Shown here: positions 1 through 7,430 of the stretch, piece by piece
Position numbering within the stretch: position 1 is the first letter of the stretch
How the letters are laid out: the number at the start of each line of letters is the position of its first letter
Assembly (NCBI GenBank): GCA_017577715.1
Contig: PKRC01000016.1
Location: 1-44,960 of the forward strand
Direction of reading: 5' to 3'
Length of the DNA stretch: 44,960 nucleotides
DNA from: Clostridia bacterium
GTDB lineage: Bacteria > Bacillota > Clostridia > Caldicoprobacterales > Caldicoprobacteraceae
Program-made: the position numbers and the translations under genes
The notes under the pieces: model-generated
Database searches by the model: none
Seen by the model: only the letters and a program-made list of their open reading frames with translations
Told to the model about the DNA's origin: nothing

Positions 1-10
1 GATAATAGAT

Positions 11-81
11 CCACTCCCTAGCATTTATTTCCCTCCGATTCTTGACAGAATTAATCAGAGGGATAATTCGCCAGGGGGTGG
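11..81. repeat. Nested inverted repeats upstream of queF
   Basis: Two nested imperfect inverted repeats are visible. The outer arms are at 11-19 and 73-81, and the inner arms at 30-40 and 53-63; each pair has about one mismatch. A ten-base direct repeat (TGGGTCAATT) follows at 78-87 and 104-113. The region could fold as a long stem-loop in a queF leader, or be the end of an upstream feature cut by the window. I see no match to the preQ1-I or preQ1-II consensus as I remember them, so no riboswitch class is assigned. Confidence 0.4.
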
Positions 82-210
82 GTCAATTCCTTTTCGTTGC
101 TCCTGGGTCAATTATACACCGGCGGTGGCATTTAATCGCCGAAACCATTTTAATGGCAATAGGTTATTTCATTATTTTGACAATCTTTAAAAAAGGGGGT
201 TTTAAAATAG

Positions 211-615
211 ATGGATAAATACAGCAATAAAAGATTTGATGTTTATGGATATGATAGAATCGACACTGAAGTATTAGAAGCAATGGATTACGAATATCCC
301 GGCAGGGATACCCTTGTGGAGTATTATACTGAGGAATTTTCATCTGTATGCCCCTGGACCGGCCTGCCAGACAACGCTAAATTGACTATTAAATATATAC
401 CTTCTAATAAGCTGGTGGAATTAAAATCGTTGAAGTACTATCTCACGTCCTATCGCAATGTGGGAATACTACAAGAACATGCGGTAAACAGGATATTAGA
501 TGATTTGGTAAATCTCATCAAGCCAAGGTATATGGAAGTCATAGGCGAATTTGTGGCAAGGGGAGGCATATCCACAAGGGTAACGGCCAAATATGATGGG
601 AAAGAGAGACCTTGA
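211..615 (+). CDS. queF: NADPH-dependent 7-cyano-7-deazaguanine reductase (preQ0 reductase), QueF
   Basis: It reduces the nitrile of preQ0 to the amine of preQ1 in the cytoplasm, the last step before base exchange into tRNA in queuosine synthesis. The short unimodal QueF layout is visible: catalytic Cys47 in CPWTGLPD, Asp54 seven residues later, and the family motif ELKSLKYY at 70-77. At 134 residues it is shorter than Bacillus QueF (about 165), lacking part of the C-terminal tail. The position matching Bacillus His96 is Gln88, followed by Glu89 and His90. A G-rich Shine-Dalgarno (AAGGGGG) lies 11 bases before ATG 211. It stands alone on the plus strand and ends a few bases from the convergent peptidase gene. 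Its pathway partners tgt and queA lie about 28 kb away in this window. Confidence 0.93.
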   Translation: MDKYSNKRFDVYGYDRIDTEVLEAMDYEYPGRDTLVEYYTEEFSSVCPWTGLPDNAKLTIKYIPSNKLVELKSLKYYLTSYRNVGILQEHAVNRILDDLVNLIKPRYMEVIGEFVARGGISTRVTAKYDGKERP

Positions 616-622
616 TATATTC

Positions 623-1801
623 TTAATTGTGTCTCTCTTTCAATCTTTCTATATGTTTTATTATTAGAGATCTATATCTGTTTTGACAGTATTCGGGCAG
701 AGCATTATCTCCATATGCCAACTCCCGTAAAGCCCTGATCACGTTATCGATTCCTATTTTTTTAATTGCATAATCTTCGGCGCGCTCTTCTTGAATTTGT
801 TTGATTTTTCGGAATATTAACAATATCAAACTAAAGACGGCAATCCCTATAAGGACTACTTTCCATAAAGGTAGCTTATCTGTAAAATATAGATAAGCAA
901 TACTGGATATAACAATAAAGGCTGTCCAAGGAAACAATAAAGGTGATAATAAAAACTTTATCTTAGCATAGGGATCTCTTATATGCCCTTCTTCATGCGC
1001 CACAATATACTGCAAAATTGCGTTGTTTTCAGCAATTAGAGGATTGATGTATATCTCATTTTTGTGTGCCAGACCGAGAGGAAATCGCCTTTCTAAAAAT
1101 GGCATCATAGGGCATACATAAATTATAAAATCAGAGTGAATATTTTCGATTCTTTTTCTAAAAGTTGTAATTACTGAGGCTTTATATTGCCAATTCCAAG
1201 GCATTATTGAATAAGGAGAAAGATAGAATGTTAATACAACCATGCCAAATATCATTATTAGATTTTCTGAAAAATTGCCAGGAAGACCCATACTAGATAG
1301 TATTTTAGAAATATAACTGTTTAACTCAATAAAAGCCATTGGTGATATGATCAAAATTACTAAAGCAATCAAAATTACAATTATAGTTGTTATATAATCA
1401 ACCTTTTTTATTGGTTCTTTATTTTCAATTCGTAGACGACTACCATAGGGACACAACGATACTTTTTTTAAGCCTGATAATACTACAAGATTTCTTTCGA
1501 CTTCTTTAACCTTTAGCCCTTGCATGAGAAAAAACAGAGTAGAAAGTACACCTGAAGATAAATAATATTCTTTTCCCCGTATATTCTGGCCATTCTTATC
1601 TAAAAGAAATTTTGGTTTTCCCGAATAAATTAAATTTAAAAAAAGAGCACATGCAATATAAAGAATATTACGTGATAAATCATTACGTATAATACCGTTT
1701 CCTAATGGCATCACCAGTATTTTAATATTAAGCGATGAAAAAAGAATAGATATAAAAGCGGTGCGCGCTGTCCAAGCCGCCAATTTCGCCCAGGAAACCA
1801 A
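623..1801 (-). CDS. Integral membrane zinc metallopeptidase, M48/M56-like
   Basis: A predicted multi-pass membrane protein of about 392 residues. The zinc motif HEEGH falls near residues 269-273, and a downstream E-x-x-x-D element (in EERAEDYA, near 339-343) resembles the third-ligand region of M48 (HtpX/Ste24) peptidases. Hydrophobic segments lie at the N-terminus, around 140-165 and 175-195, and two follow the zinc motif. The start chosen is TTG 1801, because GGAGGG sits six bases before it; an upstream in-frame TTG at 1837 has no such site. It follows the helical membrane protein gene by under 100 bases and is probably co-transcribed with it. The substrate is unknown. M56-like sensor peptidases are an alternative family. 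Base composition is more AT-rich than most neighbours. Confidence 0.65.
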   Translation of the reverse strand: MVSWAKLAAWTARTAFISILFSSLNIKILVMPLGNGIIRNDLSRNILYIACALFLNLIYSGKPKFLLDKNGQNIRGKEYYLSSGVLSTLFFLMQGLKVKEVERNLVVLSGLKKVSLCPYGSRLRIENKEPIKKVDYITTIIVILIALVILIISPMAFIELNSYISKILSSMGLPGNFSENLIMIFGMVVLTFYLSPYSIMPWNWQYKASVITTFRKRIENIHSDFIIYVCPMMPFLERRFPLGLAHKNEIYINPLIAENNAILQYIVAHEEGHIRDPYAKIKFLLSPLLFPWTAFIVISSIAYLYFTDKLPLWKVVLIGIAVFSLILLIFRKIKQIQEERAEDYAIKKIGIDNVIRALRELAYGDNALPEYCQNRYRSLIIKHIERLKERHN

Positions 1802-1889
1802 TTTTATCCCTCCACCAGAAAAATACAACAAAGCCAACAGTCTTAATAAGCCCTATCTACCGATGAGGTATGAACGACATACAACTCTA

Positions 1890-2642
1890 TCAATTCCTCC
1901 ACCAATACCTGATCCGATTACCGGATACTTCGTATTTCATTCCTATTTCATCAAAAACCTCCAATAGTTTATCTCTTTTTGTCCTTACAAGGTTGTTGAA
2001 ATCGGAAACCAACGCATTAACATCCCTTAAATATTGGTTTCTTACGTTACCGTCTGTGCTATTGACGACACGCAAACTTGTTTGTAAAATTTCATAGCAC
2101 AAATCGGCTTCGGCCAATAAAATTTCATGGAATTCCTTCATCACATCCGGCGGATTAATGGATTTTAATTCTAAAATATCCTTATTGACCTGTAGAATAT
2201 GCTTGTTAACCTCTTTTATATACTCATGGCGTAATTCCTGATTTTTTAAAAATTCATTGAATTTTGTAACGGCGTCGTTCAGCAAACTTTGTATCTGTTC
2301 TTCCTTTGGGTCAACAACCTTTAAATAATTTGCTACTTCCCTATGCCTTTCCGCTCCACGGTTAAATATACTTTCAACTGAAAAAAGGGGCTTCCCAGTT
2401 ATTGAATACGCTATATGGTTTACCCATGTCGATATTGCATAGAAATTCCATAGAAATAGCAACAGACTCGCTATGCTTACACCAGATATTATCCTTCTTC
2501 TCCTTCTTTTCCTTGTTTCATAATAGTGGCTTATGAAATCCTTTTCGATATAGCTGTAAAATTTCTCATTTTCCCTGTTTTTCTGCTGTTTCTGGAATTC
2601 CCTAATTTGCCTTCTAAAATTTTTTTGTACTTCAGTGGGCAT
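1890..2642 (-). CDS. Unrecognised membrane-anchored helical protein
   Basis: I do not recognise this 250-residue protein. It begins with a highly charged N-terminus (about residues 1-50, ending in an Arg/Lys cluster RKRRRRR). One hydrophobic segment follows at about 52-75, and then a long, polar, probably alpha-helical region of about 160 residues rich in Glu, Lys, Leu and Asn that could form a coiled coil. The basic cluster before the membrane segment predicts a cytoplasmic N-terminus and an external C-terminal helical domain. It lies directly upstream of the membrane metallopeptidase gene in the same direction, so it may be that enzyme's partner or substrate; that is inference from position only. 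Confidence 0.6.
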   Translation of the reverse strand: MPTEVQKNFRRQIREFQKQQKNRENEKFYSYIEKDFISHYYETRKRRRRRIISGVSIASLLLFLWNFYAISTWVNHIAYSITGKPLFSVESIFNRGAERHREVANYLKVVDPKEEQIQSLLNDAVTKFNEFLKNQELRHEYIKEVNKHILQVNKDILELKSINPPDVMKEFHEILLAEADLCYEILQTSLRVVNSTDGNVRNQYLRDVNALVSDFNNLVRTKRDKLLEVFDEIGMKYEVSGNRIRYWWRN

Positions 2643-2852
2643 GGATCCCCACTCCGTCTCCCATGTGTTTTTAGGTAAGGTTACAAAAACTTACAGAAAA
2701 ATCCACCATAAAAACATAAGAATCTATAAAAGTTTATCTGATACAAGCGAAAACTAAAAGACATTCGAACGCTAAAAACAAACTCATACTACTTTAATAA
2801 ATAACACGCAAAAACCAAACAAACGAGATCAATAAAATCCCAGCCAAATCCT

Positions 2853-3809
2853 CTATTTCAACAATTGCTCCACCTCATCGATGGATGGCATAGCGGGTAT
2901 ACCGCCTCTTTTTGTTATGCACAAAGCAGCGGTGGCATTGGCAAATCGGATGATCTCTTCTAGCTGGTGGCAATCCATCTTTTCTATAGGACAATCTATT
3001 CTCGAGATATTGTAAAGCATCCCTCCCAGAAAAGCATCTCCTGCTCCTGTGGTATCCACCACCTTTACCTGATAGGCGGGAACATGCCCCCGTCCGCTCG
3101 AGTGCATATAATAACAACCTTGATCCCCCAGCGTCACCAAAACAAGCTTGACACCCATATCAAATACAATTTGGGCGGCTCGTTCGATATCCGGCTCTTC
3201 TGTTAAGAGCTTCAGTTCTTCCTCCGACAACTTTACTATATCAGCATATCTTAAACCTAAAATCATCTTCTGCTTTGCCATATCAACATCCTTCCACAAC
3301 GAGGGCCTCCAGTTTGGGTCGTAGGAGATGACCTTCCCGTTCTGCTTTGCATACTCTACTGCTTTCAGTGTAGCTCTTTCGGCAGGCTGATGTGTCATGG
3401 ATAGTGACCCAAAATGAAATATTTTCCCTTTGTCTATTATGCCGGTCTCAACTTCATGCTCCTCCAGCAGAGTATCGGCTCCGGGATTGCGCAAAAACGT
3501 AAAGCTCCTCTCTCCTCTGTCATCGAGGTGTACAAAAGCAAGTGTGGTGTTTGCTTGCCCTGTATATTTCAAACCTTGAGTATCTATATTGTTGTTCTCA
3601 AGCGTCTGCTTCAGAAAATGGCCAAAATGGTCATTCCCCACTTTCCCGATAAAGGCACACCTACCACCCAGCCTCGCAACCGCAACCAGTACATTCGCAG
3701 GAGCACCTCCAGGGTTCATCTCAAAAAGCGGATTCCCATTATCAGAAATGCCGGCAGGAGTAAAGTCTATCAATAGCTCCCCTAAAGCGACTACATCATA
3801 ATCGTACAT
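2853..3809 (-). CDS. PfkB-family carbohydrate kinase, probably fructokinase
   Basis: A ribokinase/PfkB-fold sugar kinase of 318 residues, the usual length. The N-terminal substrate-side motif GGAPANV is at 34-40, and the C-terminal ATP/anion-hole motif DTTGAGDAF at 252-260, with Asp258 as the expected catalytic base. Overall sequence character resembles ScrK-type fructokinases (ATP + fructose to fructose 6-phosphate), but 2-keto-3-deoxygluconate and other PfkB kinases share these motifs, so the sugar is not certain. It has a strong Shine-Dalgarno (AGGAGG) before ATG 3809. It appears monocistronic: no transporter or glycosidase gene is adjacent, and the mnmA terminator lies just upstream. Confidence 0.85.
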   Translation of the reverse strand: MYDYDVVALGELLIDFTPAGISDNGNPLFEMNPGGAPANVLVAVARLGGRCAFIGKVGNDHFGHFLKQTLENNNIDTQGLKYTGQANTTLAFVHLDDRGERSFTFLRNPGADTLLEEHEVETGIIDKGKIFHFGSLSMTHQPAERATLKAVEYAKQNGKVISYDPNWRPSLWKDVDMAKQKMILGLRYADIVKLSEEELKLLTEEPDIERAAQIVFDMGVKLVLVTLGDQGCYYMHSSGRGHVPAYQVKVVDTTGAGDAFLGGMLYNISRIDCPIEKMDCHQLEEIIRFANATAALCITKRGGIPAMPSIDEVEQLLK

Positions 3810-4030
3810 TATAATTCCTCCTACCTTTTGTAAAAATCAAAACCAAGTGGGCATCGAATTTTTGAAGTGTCTAAATTACATGTTAGTGCCACTATTTTAA
3901 ATCTCATATTTCAACTGCTTTCCAAGAAATATTTTATCATATTTATCACATTTTGAGCAATTTACTTCCCTATTGTAGAAAACTAAAATCTTATTGTTCA
4001 ATCTTGATAAAGGATATAAAAGTACAAAAA

Positions 4031-4055
4031 TAAAAGGCTCGTAAAGAGCCTTTTA
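4031..4055 (-). terminator. Intrinsic terminator of the isc-mnmA operon
   Basis: A perfect 10-bp stem (arms 4031-4040 and 4046-4055, core AAAAGGCTC/GAGCCTTTT) with a five-base loop is followed on the minus strand by a T-rich tract. It sits just after the mnmA stop. Confidence 0.88.
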
Positions 4056-4064
4056 TAATAAGTT

Positions 4065-5162
4065 TTAATTTTCCTTTAAAGCCTGGGCTATGGTCCCTCC
4101 ACCGACCACTACATCACCCTGATAAAACACGGCGGCTTGACCGGGAGTTACGGCCCTCTGGGGCTCATCAAACACCACCCTGAGCTTGCCGTCCTCCTCC
4201 GGATATATCGTAGCCGGTGCCTCCTTTGCCGTGTATCTAATCTTGACGTTAGCCCTGATCGGCTCATCAATGCTGGACACCGAGATCAGGTTTACATCTT
4301 CGACGAGCATGGCCTTGAAGAAAACTTCATGGTGCCGGCCCAGGACCACCGTGTTGGTCTCCGGGTCTATGGCCACCACATACATGGGCTCGCCCAGGGC
4401 TATGCCCAAACCTCGCCTTTGCCCAATAGTATAATGTATTATACCCTTGTGCTTGCCCAATATATTCCCCTGGGTGTCCACAAAATATCCCGATGGAATG
4501 GGCTTTGAAGCCCTCTCCCTCACAAATTTAGCGTAATCGTTGTCCTTTACAAAGCATATCTCCTGGCTGTCGGGCTTATTGGCCGTCCTCAAACCTAACT
4601 GGCGCGCTATCTGCCTTACTTGCTCTTTGGTATAGTTTCCAATAGGCATTAAGGTGTGCTCCAGCTGATACTGGGTCATGGTGTACAGGGCATAGGTCTG
4701 GTCCTTTGTCGGGGTGGCCGACTTCTTAAGCAGATAACGGCCCCGCTGCTGGTCATATTCTATGCGGGCGTAATGCCCGGTAGCAACGTAATAGGCATCA
4801 AGGGCCATAGCCCGCCTGAGCAGCTCTTCGAATTTGATGCGCCTGTTGCACATTATACAGGGATTGGGCGTACGGCCCCTCAAGTATTCATCCACAAAAT
4901 AGCATATGACTTCTTTGTCAAACACCTGCTGAAAATTCATCACATAAAAAGGGATGCCCAGCTGATTGGCCACCCGCCGTGCATCCTCAACGGCGGAAAG
5001 GGAGCAGCATCCTCCCTCCCTTTCAATCATCTCTGGGTCATCGCTGGGCCATATCTGCATGGTCACCCCTATAACCTCATAGCCCTGCTCCTTCAACAGA
5101 TAGGCGGCTACAGAGCTGTCCACTCCGCCGCTCATCCCTACGACCACGCGATTGCTGTTCAT
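4065..5162 (-). CDS. mnmA: tRNA-specific 2-thiouridylase MnmA
   Basis: It adds sulfur to C2 of the wobble uridine (U34) in tRNA Lys, Glu and Gln using ATP. The 365-residue protein has the PP-loop motif GMSGGVDSS at 9-17. The two catalytic cysteines expected from the family appear as Cys102 (in GRTPNPC) and Cys203 (in SQEICFV). The start overlaps the end of iscU by four bases (ATGA), so translation is probably coupled. The upstream iscS supplies the sulfur, which explains the operon. A strong terminator closes the unit. Confidence 0.96.
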   Translation of the reverse strand: MNSNRVVVGMSGGVDSSVAAYLLKEQGYEVIGVTMQIWPSDDPEMIEREGGCCSLSAVEDARRVANQLGIPFYVMNFQQVFDKEVICYFVDEYLRGRTPNPCIMCNRRIKFEELLRRAMALDAYYVATGHYARIEYDQQRGRYLLKKSATPTKDQTYALYTMTQYQLEHTLMPIGNYTKEQVRQIARQLGLRTANKPDSQEICFVKDNDYAKFVRERASKPIPSGYFVDTQGNILGKHKGIIHYTIGQRRGLGIALGEPMYVVAIDPETNTVVLGRHHEVFFKAMLVEDVNLISVSSIDEPIRANVKIRYTAKEAPATIYPEEDGKLRVVFDEPQRAVTPGQAAVFYQGDVVVGGGTIAQALKEN

Positions 5163-5545
5163 GAATTCACCTGCTTACTCTGTTGCTTTCTCTTGTAATC
5201 CTCAATAGCCGCCTTTATGGCCTCTTCGGCCAGCACCGAACAGTGCATCTTTATGGGCGGCAGACCATCCAGGGCCTCGGCCACCGCTTTATTGGTTAGT
5301 TGCAAAGCTTCATCCAGCGTTTTGCCCTTTATGAGCTCAGTAGCCATGCTGCTGCTGGCAATGGCGGCACCGCAGCCGAAGGTCTTAAACTTGACATCCA
5401 CTATTCTATTATCCCTTATTTTCAAAAATATCTTCATGATATCGCCGCACTTGGCGTTGCCTACCTCACCGATTCCATCGGCATCTTCTATTTCTCCCAC
5501 ATTTCTGGGATTCATGAAGTGGTCCATAACCTTTTCGCTATACAT
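5159..5545 (-). CDS. iscU: Fe-S cluster assembly scaffold IscU/NifU-N family
   Basis: A 128-residue scaffold on which [2Fe-2S] clusters are built from IscS-derived sulfur. The three cluster-ligand cysteines are Cys33 (in AKCGD, with the conserved Asp35), Cys58 (FGCGAA) and Cys102 (KMHCS). A Lys/Gln-rich tail follows. The short form, without NifU's central ferredoxin or Nfu domain, is the one usually found next to an Rrf2 regulator and iscS in Clostridia. It overlaps iscS upstream by eight bases and mnmA downstream by four, and has an AAGGGGG ribosome site. Confidence 0.95.
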   Translation of the reverse strand: MYSEKVMDHFMNPRNVGEIEDADGIGEVGNAKCGDIMKIFLKIRDNRIVDVKFKTFGCGAAIASSSMATELIKGKTLDEALQLTNKAVAEALDGLPPIKMHCSVLAEEAIKAAIEDYKRKQQSKQVNS

Positions 5546-6725
5546 ATTGTTTACCCCCTTTTTGTTGTACGAATAGCGGAGACATCTCCCTCAACCTGTT
5601 CACAATGCCGGGCAGTACCTCTAGCACATAGTCTATGTCTTCATCGGTATTGTCATCGCCCAGCGTCAACCTCAGCGAACCATGGGCGATCTCATGCGGC
5701 AACCCTATGGCCAGCAGCACATGAGAAGGGTCCAGCGACCCCGACGTACAGGCCGAACCGCTGGATGCCGCAATGCCCTTCATGTCAAGGCTGAGCAGCA
5801 GCGATTCTCCCTCTATAAATTCGAAGCTGAAGTTGGCATTGCCGGGCAAGCGCTTGGTCGGATGGCCGTTGAGGCGTACATACTCTATATTGTTTAATAC
5901 CCCAGATATCAGCCTATCTCGCATAGCAGTAAGCCTTTTGCTGGTCTCCTCCAGATTGGAAGTAGCCAGCTCTATGGCCTTGCCCAAGCCCACAATGCCA
6001 GGCACGTTCTCAGTACCAGCCCTCCTGTTGCGCTCCTGAGCCCCCCCGTGCATGAATGGATGGAGCTTTACCCCTTTCCTGATGTAAAGAGCTCCTACGC
6101 CCTTGGGACCATAAAACTTGTGAGCCGATAAGGATAGGAGGTCTATGTTCATATCCTTTACATCGATGGGTACCTGGCCTACCGCCTGTACCGCATCGGT
6201 ATGGAAATATATGCCTCGCTCCCTGGCTATCTGGCCAATCTCTTTGATGGGCTCTATGGTACCTATTTCGTTATTGGCAAACATCACGCTTATGAGTATG
6301 GTCTTATCAGTAATGGCTTCCTTAACCTGCTCGGGATCAACCAGACCATAGCTATCAACCGGCAGATAGGTCACCTCAAAGCCCATCTTCTCTAAATACT
6401 GACAGGTATGGAGCACGGCATGGTGCTCTATAGAGGTGGTGATTATATGGTTCCCCCGATCCTTATTGGCCAACGCTACGCCCTTGATGGCCCAGTTATC
6501 GGATTCGGTCCCGCCAGCAGTGAAGTAAATCTCCTCAGGAGAGGCGTTAAGGGCGGCAGCTGTCCTCTCTCTGGCAAGGTCCACAGCCTTTCGGGCTTCA
6601 CGGCCAAAGCTGTGAACGCTGGAAGGATTGCCATAAACTTCTTTAAAATAAGGCATCATCTCTTCGAGCACTTCTTGCTTGGTATAGGTTGTAGCTGCAT
6701 GGTCCATATAAATTCTTCTTTGCAT
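5538..6725 (-). CDS. iscS: Cysteine desulfurase IscS/NifS
   Basis: A PLP enzyme that takes sulfur from cysteine (giving alanine and an enzyme persulfide) for IscU and MnmA. From ATG 6725 it has 395 residues. The PLP lysine lies in SAHKFYGPKG (about Lys203), and the persulfide cysteine in SSGSACTSG (about Cys326) within a long active-site loop, as in group I desulfurases. ATG 6725 was preferred over the in-frame TTG at 6731, because AAAGGAAG is nine bases before it. It follows iscR after about 150 bases and overlaps iscU. Control by the upstream IscR-like repressor is expected. Confidence 0.95.
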   Translation of the reverse strand: MQRRIYMDHAATTYTKQEVLEEMMPYFKEVYGNPSSVHSFGREARKAVDLARERTAAALNASPEEIYFTAGGTESDNWAIKGVALANKDRGNHIITTSIEHHAVLHTCQYLEKMGFEVTYLPVDSYGLVDPEQVKEAITDKTILISVMFANNEIGTIEPIKEIGQIARERGIYFHTDAVQAVGQVPIDVKDMNIDLLSLSAHKFYGPKGVGALYIRKGVKLHPFMHGGAQERNRRAGTENVPGIVGLGKAIELATSNLEETSKRLTAMRDRLISGVLNNIEYVRLNGHPTKRLPGNANFSFEFIEGESLLLSLDMKGIAASSGSACTSGSLDPSHVLLAIGLPHEIAHGSLRLTLGDDNTDEDIDYVLEVLPGIVNRLREMSPLFVQQKGGKQYV

Positions 6726-6883
6726 ACTCAAGCACTTCCTTTCAGTAAGGTTTTAACATGGGCATTCTTGACTTTGGTATATATTATGTCCTGACTGGTG
6801 TCTTCACTAATTCACATATATAGCTGCTTAATCAATCTGAAGCTCCCACATTAAAGCTGGAATAATGGTCTCTTCATCCACTC

Positions 6884-7330
6884 TCAATCTTCATTTTTCG
6901 CTTTTCGCTGATGCAACCTCTTGTAATCCTCTATCATATCCTGCAGGGTTATGGAATCCACTACCTGATTTATGCTGTCCCTGATCCTCTCCCATACCAG
7001 GCGGGTGACGCAGTACTCAGCTTTTTCGCAATTGGTTTCCTCATCTTCTATCACGCAATCGACTGGGGCCATGGATCCCTCCAGACTCCGTATTATGTCT
7101 CCCACAGTTATCTTGTCCGGCGAGTCGCTCAGCACATACCCACCCTGTGCCCCGCGAACGCTCTTTACCAGGCCAGCCTTGCGCAGGCCCGCCATCAACT
7201 GTTCAAGATAAGCCTCCGAAAGGCCCTGTCGTTCAGCGATGCTCTTTATGGAGACAGGCTCGTCCGAAGAATTGAGTGCCAGGTCGAACATTGCTTTTAC
7301 CCCGTATCGCCCCCTTGTGGAAAGTCTCAT
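6884..7330 (-). CDS. iscR: Rrf2-family Fe-S-sensing transcription regulator, IscR-like
   Basis: A 148-residue winged-helix regulator. The N-terminus (RLSTRGRYGVKAMFDLA) and the recognition region (about 27-65) match the Rrf2 family. Three cysteines at 92, 101 and 107 fit the [2Fe-2S] ligand set of IscR-type members, although the first spacing is longer than in E. coli IscR. It heads iscS-iscU-mnmA, and a perfect palindrome between its promoter and start codon suggests autorepression. CymR-type cysteine regulators are the main alternative, but the cysteine cluster favours an Fe-S sensor. Confidence 0.9.
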   Translation of the reverse strand: MRLSTRGRYGVKAMFDLALNSSDEPVSIKSIAERQGLSEAYLEQLMAGLRKAGLVKSVRGAQGGYVLSDSPDKITVGDIIRSLEGSMAPVDCVIEDEETNCEKAEYCVTRLVWERIRDSINQVVDSITLQDMIEDYKRLHQRKAKNED

Positions 7331-7350
7331 CCTTTACCACCCCTTTAAAA

Positions 7351-7367
7351 CCGAGTAATTTACTCGG
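7351..7367. promoter_or_regulatory. Perfect palindromic operator candidate before iscR
   Basis: CCGAGTAATTTACTCGG is a perfect 8+1+8 inverted repeat lying just downstream of the predicted iscR transcription start. Its place and symmetry fit an Rrf2/IscR dimer site controlling the isc operon. A GC-capped hairpin in the mRNA leader is the alternative. Confidence 0.7.
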
Positions 7368-7382
7368 CTTTCTTATGGTTAC

Positions 7383-7411
7383 AAAATAGCATACCTTAGT
7401 AATTTTGTCAA
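7383..7411 (-). promoter_or_regulatory. Promoter of iscR-iscS-iscU-mnmA
   Basis: On the minus strand TTGACA (7406-7411) and TATTTT (7383-7388) are separated by 17 bases. The start would fall near 7376, just before the palindrome at 7351-7367. Confidence 0.7.
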
Positions 7412-7430
7412 GATTAAGGTCAATAAATTT

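Noticed and set aside
42..67. TTGACA ... GATAAT as a queF promoter
   Set aside because: The spacing is only 14 bases and the elements lie inside the inverted-repeat arms, so it is not convincing.
121..210. preQ1 riboswitch before queF
   Set aside because: The short preQ1-I and preQ1-II consensus patterns were looked for and not found; only generic hairpins are present.
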